Assembly: GCA_964200185.2 (NCBI GenBank)
Contig: CAXNAD020000069.1
Location: 1 to 32,703 of the forward strand
DNA length: 32,703 nt
From: Choristocarpus tenellus KU-1152
Taxonomy: Eukaryota; Phaeophyceae
Direction of reading: 5' to 3'
Shown here: piece by piece, positions 1 to 11,061 of the stretch
Layout of the letters: each line of letters starts with the position of its first letter
How positions within the stretch are numbered: the stretch's first letter is position 1
Notes under the pieces: generated by a model
What the model was told of the DNA's origin: nothing
The model's database searches: none
What the model saw: the letters and a program-made list of their open reading frames with translations, nothing else
Position numbers and translations under genes: made by a program

Positions 1-157
1 AAAAACCTACCCCCCCTGTCCCCCCCGTCCCCACCATACAACACCCCCGATCCATCTTAGCAAAAAACAGGTTTCTTTACTCCATGCCACACCTACACAA
101 ATGCAATCTGTGATATATTTATGTATACTTACGATTCAAGAACTCGGCCTCTGATAT

Positions 158-1699
158 TCATTTCATGTCATTTCTTGGGGGAGGAGGTGGAGGTGGAGGC
201 ATAGAAGGACCCGAGCTAGCCAAATACAACACACAGAACAATTGCAGTCCTCATCTATCATCTCCCACTTCCGAGAAAACCCCTAGACACTACCAAAAAA
301 GGTTGTTCTTCCCCACAGCTTCTCCATCCCTCTGAATCACAGGGTATGACGCACCCCACCCTGCCCCTTGACATTTCGCAGCTTGAGGTCCTGGGTTCCC
401 TCCCCTTCATCGGCCTGAGCTGCTGTGAGTGTATAGACCTGTTCCTGTTCATCATCCAGCTCCACCTAAAAAAAAAAGGAAAGTATTGCCAACGCCATCA
501 CATGGTCACATCCTGGCACACCACACATGTACATCGATCGGTGCATATCCGTACTTCATTCAATACAGTAATGGTATACCATGGAAAACCGAAACGGGCA
601 CACGCCACACACACAAGCCACGCAAGACTGTATGAACGTGGTATTTTTGGATAGCACAGCACAGGGTGTGTTTGTCTGAAGGGGCGGGGAGGGACGGCGT
701 GGATCCCATGGGATAAAAAAATGGGGGAGGGGGGGGGCCCAGTATGTCTGCATACTTGCTTGGTATGTTAGTGTTTAGTGGGTTTCCCAACAACTGACAA
801 AAACAGAAAAGTGTGCAGGCGTTTTGTCTCTTGGGCTGTTGCAATGATAGATACGGACAGAATTGACAAATGAAGGTGACAAAAATTGAAGAAAATAAAC
901 ACCGAGCTTTCGAAATCTGATGTGAGTAAGATTCAATTGTCTTGCGACTTTCCTAGGCTGGATTCATCCCACTCTTGCAGTGCACTGCAGGAAGGTAAGA
1001 AATAACATCGACCTAGTTTGAGATCTTGTGCAAACAAGGTAACCGTAACCTTTTCCAGTACAATGAATTCACACCTCAGACCACAAAGAGCTTCTGATGT
1101 TCAATGCACATGAGAAGATGGGGAAAAAAATGGCGAGAGCAGAATAATGGGGGGTCAAGTCAAGCTTTTCTAGACTACACCGTGCACTCGAAGATACATG
1201 CCACAATCCGGTTACTTTTGATTGATTTAAAGAAGATGCTGGCTTCACTAAAGTGTGCAATTATTCCAACAAACTGCAAGGGGGTGAAGGGATCGGGGGG
1301 ATTATGAGGGAGGACCCTAGCCGGATGCAAGTAAGCGTTTTATCAAAACCTTCAACTGATGTTAACCACGGGATGACCTCTTTCACTTTGCGATTCTGTG
1401 TGCCACCCCACCTACAGTGCAAATCAAAGCTATGGCATTCAAGACGTGCGTATGCTACATTGCATGTGACAATCAACCTTACCCCCGTAAACCATCAGCT
1501 TACCTCCCACAAAAAGAAAGCTCACGACATGTGGAGAGATATATTTGTATCGGTGGCAAACACATAGCTAAGCTCAGTCACCAAATGAGACAATCACCTT
1601 GATCTTCCTCTTGTCACCCGATTCTTCGCGAGATATGATTCTACCACGGTGCCAAAGTTCGTCTTGGCCTTTGGCCCACACCAATGCGTTGAACTCCAT
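158..1699 (-). CDS. Tentative three-exon gene: small protein with SH3-like N-terminus and proline-rich C-terminus
   Basis: I do not recognise this as a named family. Exon 1 (1699-1598) starts MEFNALVWAKGQDELWHRGR and ends in frame at AAG|GTGATT. Exon 2 starts at 465 after a T-rich tract ending in TAG and continues in phase 0 with VELDDEQEQV; it contains the motif DLKLRN. Ending exon 2 at 341 (CT|GTGATT, the same donor hexamer as exon 1) and joining to 215 (CTAG|C) gives a last exon with eight prolines and the end RNDMK, stop at 158-160. The spliced product is 94 residues. The W-x-x-G-x-I plus V-x-L-D/E pattern resembles SH3-like modules, including the N-terminal SH3 domain of myosins. In that reading exon 2 would splice elsewhere and a motor domain would lie beyond the left edge. 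Exons 1 and 2 are the better supported part; the final exon is less certain. Confidence 0.45.
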
Positions 1700-2628
1700 T
1701 ATTGTAAAATGCTTTCCTGTCCCTCTTCACAACCTGCCCAACTCGCCTTGGCGAGCGCTTTAGGGATGTTAAACCTCACACAGGTTCCCAACTGCACACT
1801 AAATGGAGTTTGGGAGGGGTAAACAGAGTTTGAGAGAGGTGGATAACAAGCTATCAAGCATCACCCCAAACAGAAATCTTTTGCACGCAAGTCCCGATGC
1901 TGTGTGATCGCTAGAGAACAAAGGTGAACCTGGTAACCAGGAATGAGTGGTCATCGGTTCAGACTCTGCCCCAAGAAACTCGGGACAAACATTCAACTTG
2001 CAAGATGCAGACGTATAGACAGTATTGTTATTACGAGAGGGTTGTATGTCTGAAAATGGCAACGAGCACATCACAGAACCCCTCCCTCAAAAACGATGTA
2101 AATTGATCTCACTCCGTAGAGACGTGCACTCACCTTGACAAGAGGCCAGGGAGAAGATGGAAGTAATTCCGTTCACTTGGACCAAACTGGGAGTCGAGTT
2201 ACAATCCAAGTTGGGGGGGATCGGCTGTCCCCCCGCCCCTTGCACCCTATTGATCTCAAGCTCTGTAGGAGGTGAAGGTCTCACTTATTTTCTTGTGTAT
2301 ACGTCCCTTGTGAATTGCCTAGAGGGGAGTGCCGCAACGAACCTAGGACAGATTCCAAGAAAAGAAGTCCTGGCGCCAAATACTCCTCCCTCTTCTGTGA
2401 ACGTGTTCCAAAATTGAACACTACAGCAGGTTATGATAGTTCCTAGTGTTGTAGGTAATGTTGTGTCGGTTTGAGGTCTGAACGGAAAAAAGAAAATCTT
2501 CATGGGTTTCTATAACCTGCAATGGCCTTCAACTTGTTGACCAACCATTATTCGTTTTCCTTCATCCCTTCATCTGTTCAAAGTTTTGAGTTTGTCTCAA
2601 GACGACACGACTAACAACACACTTGACC
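1700..2628. other. Intergenic region between divergent genes
   Basis: This 929-base stretch separates the ATG of the leftward small gene from the ATG of GET4 and presumably holds both 5' regions. On the minus strand 2105-2265 looks exon-like: it follows a CTACAG and ends at CAAG|GTGAGT. I could not connect it to a protein. The last ~110 bases before GET4 are pyrimidine-rich, as expected for a 5' leader. Confidence 0.4.
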
Positions 2629-5600
2629 ATGTCGACGAGACGAAAACAAGTTAGGGGGAAAGATTTGGTGTCTCGCCTACAAGAAAGAGTGAATGAGGGT
2701 AACTACTACGAGGCACTCCAGCTCTATAAGACATCATTCGCACGATTCAAGGCACAGGGAAAGCTTGACGAAGCCGAGGAACTTCTTGTCTCCGGCGCCG
2801 TAGCCATGGGAAACGAGAATGAGGTGATGAATTGAGAATTTTAATACATTTTTATACTGGATCATCCCTATTTGTGTATCTTGAGGCCATTGCTGTACCA
2901 CTATTGGGATTATAGGTAAGAAAACAGGCACCTTTTATAAGCATTTTTGGTGAAGAAAAGTCACTCTCCGTCTTTTTCTATGGACACGGCGTTTATCATT
3001 TCCGCAGTATTCCACACTCCGTTCCCTTGAATGAAGGTTGCTTTATGGTGTACCAGTGTCAGCTCCTTCGAACCTTGGGCTATCATAAACAATTTTCATA
3101 ATACGCCATGTTCATGGCTATAATCTGCGTTGATCTTCAGAAAATTACTCCCAGTGGAGATTTAACCAGTGTGAAGACAAGCTTACGGGCTTACGTTGAA
3201 TTTCAAATCTCGATTGGTCCAACGCACGTAGACCCTGACATCTCAACTCAACCCCAACTCCTTCCGATTCAATGGTGGCTTCATCACAGCGAAACGCGGC
3301 GACTGAGCTAGGCCTGCTGTTGATCTCCAGTTATGAGGACAATGGAAGATTGATCGATGAAGTTCGAACTTCGCAGTTGCAGCGGGTATCGGAAGCCATG
3401 ACGCCAGGATCAGAGATGTCTGAATTCCTCAAGCATGCTATCAAGTAAGAATCAACAGAGGAGACCTGGCCTATAACTTGTCTACTTGAACTCTACTGGA
3501 AACTCTACTGGAAACTCTGCACAGTGCATTCTTCTCCGGCTTTTCATACCCGGCAGAACAATTATAGGATCCACCCAACCCCTCATTTCAATTATGGGCG
3601 TTCTATTCGGAAAAAAACTGTTTCAGTTTCTATTACTCTCTCAAGAGGTACAATTTGAGGTTGATCCGAAGCCCTTTTTGGTGCATTAGATGTATATCCT
3701 TCTGCTTCACTTGTTTGGGGTTGCATTATGCGCACTGCATCGTCTCAACTCCACCCTCCACCCTCCACCCTCCCCCTACTACATAATTCTGCTGTGCCTT
3801 CTGGATGGGTCAGGTGGACAGGCCCTTCAAGGTCCGAAGGAGCTTTGTATCTTCGATTAACCCTTGCACGTGCTTATGTGACGTTGGGGAACCTTGGGGA
3901 GGCTTCCAGGTGGGAAGAAGTACTAGTTGGGTGCAGGGGAGGTTGATGGGAGAAGGTGAGAGGGAGGGGATAGTTATTGAGAGATAAGAAAGGGTGATGA
4001 TGATAGACTTTTCCGATGTTCACGTTTGCTAAAATTTATATATCCTTGTGGTTTCACTATAAGAGACCAATATGGCATTCTTAAGTGCCTTAATAACAGA
4101 ATTGTTTCAATTTCTTGTTAAGAATCTCTCAGCATATTGGACACTGCTTGGTATGACTTCCTCATCACGCCCAGTTGCCCAAGTTGCCTTCCTTTTCTCT
4201 ATTGACTTTTGTGATCTTAACCCTCAGGTACTATGCTGTATCTGGTGCACCAAGAGAACATTCATCTGTTCTGCTGAGGTGGTCCAAGATGGGTTACAAA
4301 GGGGAAAGAGACTTATTCCTCTGCAGGGCTGTACTTTGCACACTCTCTTTCAACAGGCGAGAAACACATGCCAAGGGGGTGTGATGTTTTTGGTGGCAAA
4401 GGGGCTGGGAGACTGGAGTCATTCTCGGAATTCTACCAGAAATAGATCGACTTGACTTTGTGAGGATGCACTTGAGTGGGTTGGGTGAGGCTGGGAAGCA
4501 TGCTTGTATTTGGTTTGCATATTGGTTTCACATAGCACATAGCCGATACTGATGGTACTGATCTTTTGCATGTACTCTGTCCTAATACAAAATATAAAAT
4601 GATCCACTTCATTACCTCCTGCATATACTCATCTCTTCTATTCTGCTTGTGAGTGAATTTAATACTCTGGGAAATGTGGTAGTTCATCGCCTCTTCCTTC
4701 GACCCTCTTCCCACCTGAGGACCCAACAAGATTTTTTGAAGTATTTTTGTTCTGATTCATTTGACAAACTATTCAAGAAATTATTCTGACATGTATGCGA
4801 TTTTGGTAATGTGGGGAGACAAGGGTAAGAAATACAACAGAAGGTCTTTTATGTATCAAGTACAATGGTGTGTCTTGGAGAATATTAAATTTCATGTAAG
4901 TTCAAATAACGTACACCACGTGCTAATTGTTGAGGTATTCGCTCCCCCATGCCCATGCCCCCACCCCTTGTCCCTTGTTGCCTTTCACTCACCTCTTTGT
5001 ATGCTGTAGGACAAGTGATGCCGCAGAATTGTGGGCGGCGTCTGCTACTGCCACCTCCGATATTAGTGGAAGCCCTGAGGAAGATGGAAACGCTTGGCTT
5101 GACACTCCCCTCTGTCGCTTTACTAGGTTTGTTTCTATGGTGAAGTTGTGTCATATACTTGCTAAGGCACAGGCAGCATGTTAAGAGCCTCCAGTTTTCA
5201 CCTTTAACTTTGTGTAACCACTATTCAAGACTATTTTCTTGAGGTGATCATAGGATAACATGCTGTGTAGGTGTCCGTTAGAAAGGGCAGCTGTTTCACA
5301 AAGGGGTTAGTTAATATTGACAGAAGAGGGTCAACTATGTGGGGGCCTTGAGGGGGGTGAGGTGGGGAAGAGATGGGAAGTCAGGCCTGGAAGCTTGTTA
5401 CAGATTAAGCGCTTTCTGTCTCAGTTGTTGAAGATACATTATTACATAGTAGAATATGATGGATAAAACATCATAGTGAGAAGAAATACCTATGAAGTAT
5501 GCAGCCTCACCTGAGTGCCCATCATGATTAAGAGATTCTTCCTGATTGATCCTTTTTTTTGTCACAGCAGCTTATTTTTTCACCAGCACTCTCGAGTTGG

Positions 5601-8153
5601 CATACAAGCGTTTCCATATCGTATCATCCCCATAGGTTGGAGAGATACCTAACAAGTCTGTCACCAGGACCACATCCCCACAAGTTCCCACTACACATTA
5701 TTAGGTTTCTACCCATCCTAACTACTATTGTGATGAATTGTTGAGGTGTCAAGCTTACTTCTCACTTCCCCCCACCCACCCCCAAACTCCTTTGTAAGGA
5801 CAATCTATGAAAACTAAAAAAGAGTGTGCACCAGTTGAGTAGCTTTTGTGGCATATTAAACCACTAGGATCCCCTTTCTTCATGTCGGCATCAGCTTGGA
5901 TCCCCCTCCTCCTGTTTAAGCATTTTTTACCCTGTGGCACGATGTGGGACAGGTTTGTGATTGAGTTAGCGGAGGCAAAAGACGGAGCAAAGTTGGCGAC
6001 CCCGGAGATTGCTAATACCTTCCTGTCTATCAAAGACAAGTACAAGCCTTCTCTCAACAGAGATCCCCACCTTGAGCAGGTGAGAATTTTTTTTAAAGTT
6101 GATACAAGAGGGTCAAAGTATCTTGGGGGGGGTGTCGGCGTCCGTTTTTCACCCTTTTTTCGATTTTCACTTTTTTTGTGTGATTTTGTCACACGTGTCG
6201 GATTTTAAATTTCAGCAAAAAAAAGGTTGTTTGGCGGAAACGGACGCCCCCTCACGAACAACCCCCCCCCCCAAGATACTTTGACCCAAGAAACAATACC
6301 CAAAAGGGTGGGAAGGAACCACATCTGCCTGTCTTGGTCTTGAGTCTGGATAGTGTTAATTGGATGGAGGCTTCAAGGTTGGGATATGATACTCCATTTG
6401 GAGTCTGGCGAGTCACTGACATACATGAAGTAGCTGGAAAAGTAAAGAGCAGAGGTCATAATCCGGAAAGGTAATGTTTACATTGGAATCGTGTATTTGA
6501 AAGAATGGACCGTGTGTGATATTAGGCCATTAGGATGCATTCATATCCTCCAGTATCCTTTTGCTCTACCTCCCAATACTGGCACAACTCCTTGAAGAAA
6601 GATTCATCGTGGTACATAATCTACTGGTGAATTGCACAAGGAGAATAGGTGGTGAAGAAAATCAGTCATTTTTTTTCTCCACCCCTTCTCATTCACTTTA
6701 TGACATACCATCAGAGTGTTTTTTATTTTACTTAATGAGCATGTGCTCGTAAACAACATGTATGCCATGAACAGGGTCTGGATGTTCTGACTTGGTCAGA
6801 GATATTGTTAAATTCGAGTTACATGCTGCGGTATTTGTTTTGGTTGTAGAAATATGGTCCACAGGATTTGAGCTGGATCAGGAAATTATAGTATTTATTG
6901 CAGTGCATCTCTTTTGTGTGGATACCACTCTCTGGGTCACATTTGACGGCTGTACCAGTGTGTCCTTGAAGTCAAAATGGGATCAGGGTCAAGATGTGAA
7001 GGGATACACAAGAATCTACGCTATTGCTTTGCGTAACACCCAGAAGGTTCTGTCATAAAAAAATGGCAAATTTTATGACATTGTACTCCAAAAACTGCCA
7101 CTCAACCTTTTGTAGTACAATAATTTAAAATTAGCAGTGTTCTTGTGTGGCGTGCAGTCATCATATCGTCCTTATGCCGTGTAAGAGAAGCTACAAAAGG
7201 CACACAAATGTAGAGTGTGGTGTGTCTCTGTGCGCATAACTTAAGAAGATAAGTTGAGGGGGGGTGGTAAGTTTGGGTCCCTTCCTACATATTATACTCA
7301 GCGTGGTGTGTTGAAGCTGCATGCTTGGCTAAGCTTTACTATGAGAGGTGCTGGATTTGAATGAACCCTCTGTTTTCGTGCTGGATTTGTTCAGTTGGGC
7401 TTTATGTATTACGAATAGATGTTTCTTGACAATTTTGTTGGTACGCTTAGCAGTATATAGCGTCTTTGCAATGCGATGTGCCTACTTAGTACTTTGCGAA
7501 ACACCTTCTAAGTTGTACTCATAGATGTTTTTGATTCATAATACTATACATACATATTTTTCATTTCCAAGTTCAGGTGCGATTCTCTGTTTGAGGCACT
7601 AGTCCTTGCAACAGGTGAGAACACCAGCAGCACTACAAAGAATGAGCAAGAGCTTCTTTTCGGGGCCGGTGGGGTCTGTTTTAGTCTTGAATGACCTGGC
7701 AAGATCTCATCTCCCTCCCTATGTGTTCGTGATGGTTTGTTATTATTGGAGTAATGTTTACAGTGTAAGTCTTTCCTTTTACTGTCAAAAATAAGATGAA
7801 ATACGCTCCTCCCATTTTTAATCTCCAGATTGTTGGAGATGATTAATGAACCACGCAGTAGGCACACCATGTAGTGGAAAAACTATTCTTGTAACATTGT
7901 GACATAAAATCCACTGGAAAAGAAGAATTCCGAGCTATCATTAATAGTAATGGATAGAGCAATGAGCCGCCACTTACACCTTCTCACCACTATTAAACCC
8001 CACCCTACCCCTTGCATTCTTTACTATTGTTCTGGTTTGCCTTGCCCTCCTCCCCCACAGCTTGTGACCAGAGTAGGAGAAGTGCAGTTTGGCATTAAGC
8101 CACCTCAAGCTGGTGGTCTAATGGGCATGCTAGGGAATCTCATGATGGGTTGA
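2629..8153 (+). CDS. GET4: GET4/TRC35 homologue, seven exons, 303 residues
   Basis: GET4 is a cytosolic helical-repeat protein. With GET5 (and BAG6 in animals) it bridges the co-chaperone SGT2 to the ATPase GET3, so that tail-anchored membrane proteins reach the ER. Exons: 2629-2823, 3290-3444, 3814-3909, 4228-4356, 5010-5126, 5953-6079, 8061-8153. All joins keep frame and give 303 residues; human GET4 has 327. Family landmarks in order: NEGNYYEALQLYKT and EAEELLVSGA (exon 1), ATELGLLLI (exon 2), LARAYVTLGNLGEA (exon 3), GERDLFLCRAVL (exon 4), DTPLCRF (exon 5), KDKYKPSLNRDP (exon 6), and the glycine-rich tail GGLMGMLGNLMMG (exon 7). Intron 4 needs a GC donor (AACAG|GCGAGA) to hold phase. Intron 6 is 1,981 bases and carries a MITE. 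The ATG at 2629 is chosen because the in-frame TTG two codons upstream is not a likely eukaryotic start. The acidic tail of the animal protein is absent. Confidence 0.93.
3487..3519 (+). repeat. Short 12-bp tandem repeat in GET4 intron 2
   Basis: The unit CTCTACTGGAAA occurs twice, followed by a partial third copy. Farther along the same intron (about 3747-3776) the seven-base unit CTCCACC repeats about four times and probably serves as part of a pyrimidine-rich tract before the exon 3 acceptor. Confidence 0.7.
6110..6287. mobile_element. 178-bp MITE with terminal inverted repeats in GET4 intron 6
   Basis: The left end reads GGGTCAAAGTATCTTGGGGG and the right end is its reverse complement, running through a C-tract into CAAGATACTTTGACCC. 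Further in, CGTCCGTTT on the left pairs with AAACGGACG on the right (6238-6246). The element is bounded by AAGA on both sides (6106-6109 and 6288-6291), consistent with a 4-bp target-site duplication. There is no coding capacity, so this is a non-autonomous element. The centre is T-rich on the left and has an A-run on the right. The superfamily cannot be named from one copy. It sits 31 bases downstream of the exon 6 donor and does not disturb splicing signals. Confidence 0.88.
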
Positions 8154-9768
8154 TCACAGTATGGAAGGGAATAGGTAGACCTGAAATGATGACCTTGCCT
8201 CTTTGGTGGTAATACAATGACATGCTCTGTCCTTGTTGCCTGAAGTACAGAAAAGTGTACTTGAGGACAGGAACTACTGCTTCTACTTCTAGTAATAGTA
8301 CCAAAAATATTGTGATCAACAACTGCCAGCTTGAAAGTATTAAGTAGATGTAGAGATAGGGGATATTGCTAGGGGAAGGAGTGCACACAGTATGGTCTTC
8401 ATGTGGTATGTAGGCTACATTGTTTTTTGCCAATTTTTTGTTGCAATGCTTGCCCCCCTCAATCATAACAATGTTTCTTCTTATACTCTCTATGGCATTG
8501 ATCTAACTGAAGGTTTGTGTTTGGCACATTTGTACTACCCCTCTCCCACTTGCACAGATATATTGCGCGTACCTGGTACATATGTTTGTGTTTGTTTTGT
8601 GGTTACTCTTGTTACTGTAATATTTTTTGGCTCAGATCATGGGGTCATGTTGTACCTTCAGTAAACACTAGGGGTAAGAAAAATAGCAGAAAGACTCTCC
8701 CCCCACCAAGCCAACATTATTCAAAACATGAACGAAGTGTCAGGTTAAGGGTTATGCCGACATTGGTAAGCGGAAGGGAATATGCATAGAGAGTAAGGAC
8801 AACCATTTCCGAGTCAAAGTAGACGATAAGTACCCAGAGTTGCATTTTAAGGATGCTGCCAAATATGTACAACGTTCGTCGTTTTTTACAAATGTGTGTA
8901 AGAAAATTTTCAAACAATAGAAAAGTGGGTGAATTGCGAAAGATTGACAAGCAGAATTCAATTGCAAATTGGCCAAAACCTGAGTGCCTCTTGTTTATGT
9001 TGACTCGTCTCACCATTACACAGAACATAATTGCTACACAGTGTGTTGAACTGGGTGGCATTATCATAGTCCTGTGTGTTACAATTGAAGCTCAATTTAC
9101 TACGCTAGAATCAGATATTTGAAATGCAATGTGTTGCTCCTATTAGTGTAGTGGAAGCTGTTGTTGGGCCAGATCATGCCTTAAACTTTATTTACATGTG
9201 GACAAGAAAAACAAAAGGGAACTGTGTACAGCATAAGTTGCGTTCGGTGAAGTCATTTTTAAAATCTTTATTGGATGTAGTGTGAGGAAGGACAGTGAGC
9301 CCTGTGTAGGGTTGAGGCATTGTGGAGTTGCAGGGGGATTTGAACTATGACATGAAAAGTGCTGCAGCTTATCAAATCTCATTTATGAGTCACTCAATAC
9401 AAATGTAGATAAGGATAATTCAATGCACTGACATACATGCAAAATGTCAGTGGGCATATAATATAATGGTGCTTAAAATCATAGCAATGACAAATACAGT
9501 AATAGTTGAAAAGTAGTATTTGCCTATATGTCTCGAAGTGCATTCCAGACTCTTAGCAATGGAGAGTAAAAATGTCAACCTGGTGTGTGCAACACTTGAA
9601 AATTTTCACAGTAACACTAATTAGCAATCTGTTGTATATATATACATGTATTTATGTGTTGCTCCTGACCATCTAAAAACTAATATCCTACTAAAGTACA
9701 AGTAAAATGTTGAAGAGAGATGGTGTTCACTTGTATGCATGTGTTACATGGTTGGGCGAAGATTGGTA
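8154..9768. other. Intergenic region, AT-rich
   Basis: Between the GET4 stop and the C-terminus of the 430-residue ORF I see only short overlapping open frames on both strands with no recognisable protein. The two flanking genes converge here, so both 3' untranslated regions should lie in it. A small stem-loop repeat sits at 9428-9458. Confidence 0.5.
9428..9458 (+). repeat. 31-bp stem-loop repeat, copy 1
   Basis: CTGACAT ... ATGTCAG forms a 7-bp inverted repeat and is followed by TGGGCATA. The same 31-base block, 26 of 31 positions identical, recurs in the same orientation at 12747-12777. The two copies flank the 430-residue ORF. Confidence 0.6.
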
Positions 9769-11061
9769 CTACTTCAATTGGTACGTCCTATGCCACTCTA
9801 TTGAAGCTTCCTGTATTGCTCTAGTTGATTTTTCCATGGAAGAGCGACTCTGCTCCAGTTCCCCTCTCAAAGCAGCAATCTCAGAACCAGTCTCAAACCT
9901 CTGCACAAGTTCATCTGTGGCAGAGGCTCGCCTCCTCTCCTCTCGATTGTGCCTGTCCAAGAAGCATATACCTTCCTGTTTTTGGCCATGCCCCCTTGTT
10001 GGAATAAGAAAGTCACTGACTATCGCCTTGGAGTGACCTTCATGTGAGTTGCTGGATAATGACCTAGACCCCTGGACTTGGCCTTTTACTCTTCCTCTAC
10101 TCCTTGATGATGCCGAGGGGTACCACTCAACACTACCAGTGCCAATTTGGTTTGTTTTCTTCCTTGAAAGCCCCTGCTGCTGTTCTTTTTTCTTCTTTTG
10201 TGGCTGTCCTTGTGGGGTAGTTTTAGGTGGTACTGGCGACGAAAAATCGACACCATTCAACCAGTTCTCTCTGCTCCTTGCACTACTGGGTGCATTAGAT
10301 ACCACTTTGTTTGCTGCTACATCCCTGGATGATGCCAGCCCCGGTGTGATACCCCCTGTCTGTCCTTCAGCCTGGCCTACTCGAAATGCGTACACAAAAG
10401 CCTCCTTTAAGAGGGCGGCATCAGCCCCCGTCTGACACCTAGTGTTGCGACCCCAGTCAGCTACTACAGCGCCAATCTTCTCTTGCTCGGATACATCAGC
10501 AGAACACCCTCTTCTTCGCATGTCACCCTCTACCCTAGAGTATCTTGGTTTATTCTCCTGGTGAACTCGACGGCGTCCTACTCCTACAGCTCCCAGAAAG
10601 GGCAGGGTACTCGAGTCAAGCATATCGCCCCCTCGTCCAAGCACAGCTTGAGTCGACGAGAAGCTCTCAAGGTCAGGTGGAGGTCTGGCTAAGAGGTTAT
10701 CCACCCCCTCATAGATTGCCCTTTCACTCTCGTCTTCGCTCCTCCCAGAAACCCCCAACCCACACGATTCCAAGGCTGGCAAGAGGGTTCCAGCAATGGG
10801 GGATCGGCATCGTGACGAAACACTAACCCCGCCAGTACCCTCAGCGTTCCCTTCTTCTTGTTCTGAAGGTCTCTCCCCTCTTCCTTCGCAACGATTTTTT
10901 GTCATGCGGACAGGGTAATCAGGGTCCATCACAATCAGCTGGCGTTTGGGTCGGACGGAGGCCTTTTTTGTGGGAGGGCAAGTCAAGCGGGACCCGTTAA
11001 AGAAGAAAGGTGGTGCCATCACATCATCAATCCCATGCAGCGCATCTATTACGACCCCCAT
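9769..11061 (-). CDS. Orphan intronless ORF, 430 residues, basic with C-terminal coiled coil
   Basis: I do not recognise a family. The evidence for a gene is one uninterrupted 430-codon frame starting at an ATG (11061) in DNA where random frames end after about 60-130 codons. Residues 1-52 are the least biased part and include RPKRQLIVMDPDYPVR. Residues 60-190 are rich in Gly, Ser, Glu and Arg and look disordered. Residues 195-232 (ADWGRNTRCQ, then LLKEAFVYAFRVGQ) look like a short folded segment. Basic clusters occur at 287-302 and 318-326 and could act as nuclear-localisation signals. Residues 374-424 are predicted coiled coil (ELVQRF, EIAALRGELEQSRSSMEK). It stands alone, converging on GET4. 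It could be a lineage-specific nuclear protein or part of an uncharacterised mobile element; nothing identifies a transposase or nuclease. Confidence 0.55.
   Translation of the reverse strand: MGVVIDALHGIDDVMAPPFFFNGSRLTCPPTKKASVRPKRQLIVMDPDYPVRMTKNRCEGRGERPSEQEEGNAEGTGGVSVSSRCRSPIAGTLLPALESCGLGVSGRSEDESERAIYEGVDNLLARPPPDLESFSSTQAVLGRGGDMLDSSTLPFLGAVGVGRRRVHQENKPRYSRVEGDMRRRGCSADVSEQEKIGAVVADWGRNTRCQTGADAALLKEAFVYAFRVGQAEGQTGGITPGLASSRDVAANKVVSNAPSSARSRENWLNGVDFSSPVPPKTTPQGQPQKKKKEQQQGLSRKKTNQIGTGSVEWYPSASSRSRGRVKGQVQGSRSLSSNSHEGHSKAIVSDFLIPTRGHGQKQEGICFLDRHNREERRRASATDELVQRFETGSEIAALRGELEQSRSSMEKSTRAIQEASIEWHRTYQLK

Noticed and set aside
3990-4010. GTGATGATGATAG in a GET4 intron considered as box C of a snoRNA
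   Set aside because: No box D (CTGA) at a suitable distance with a terminal stem.
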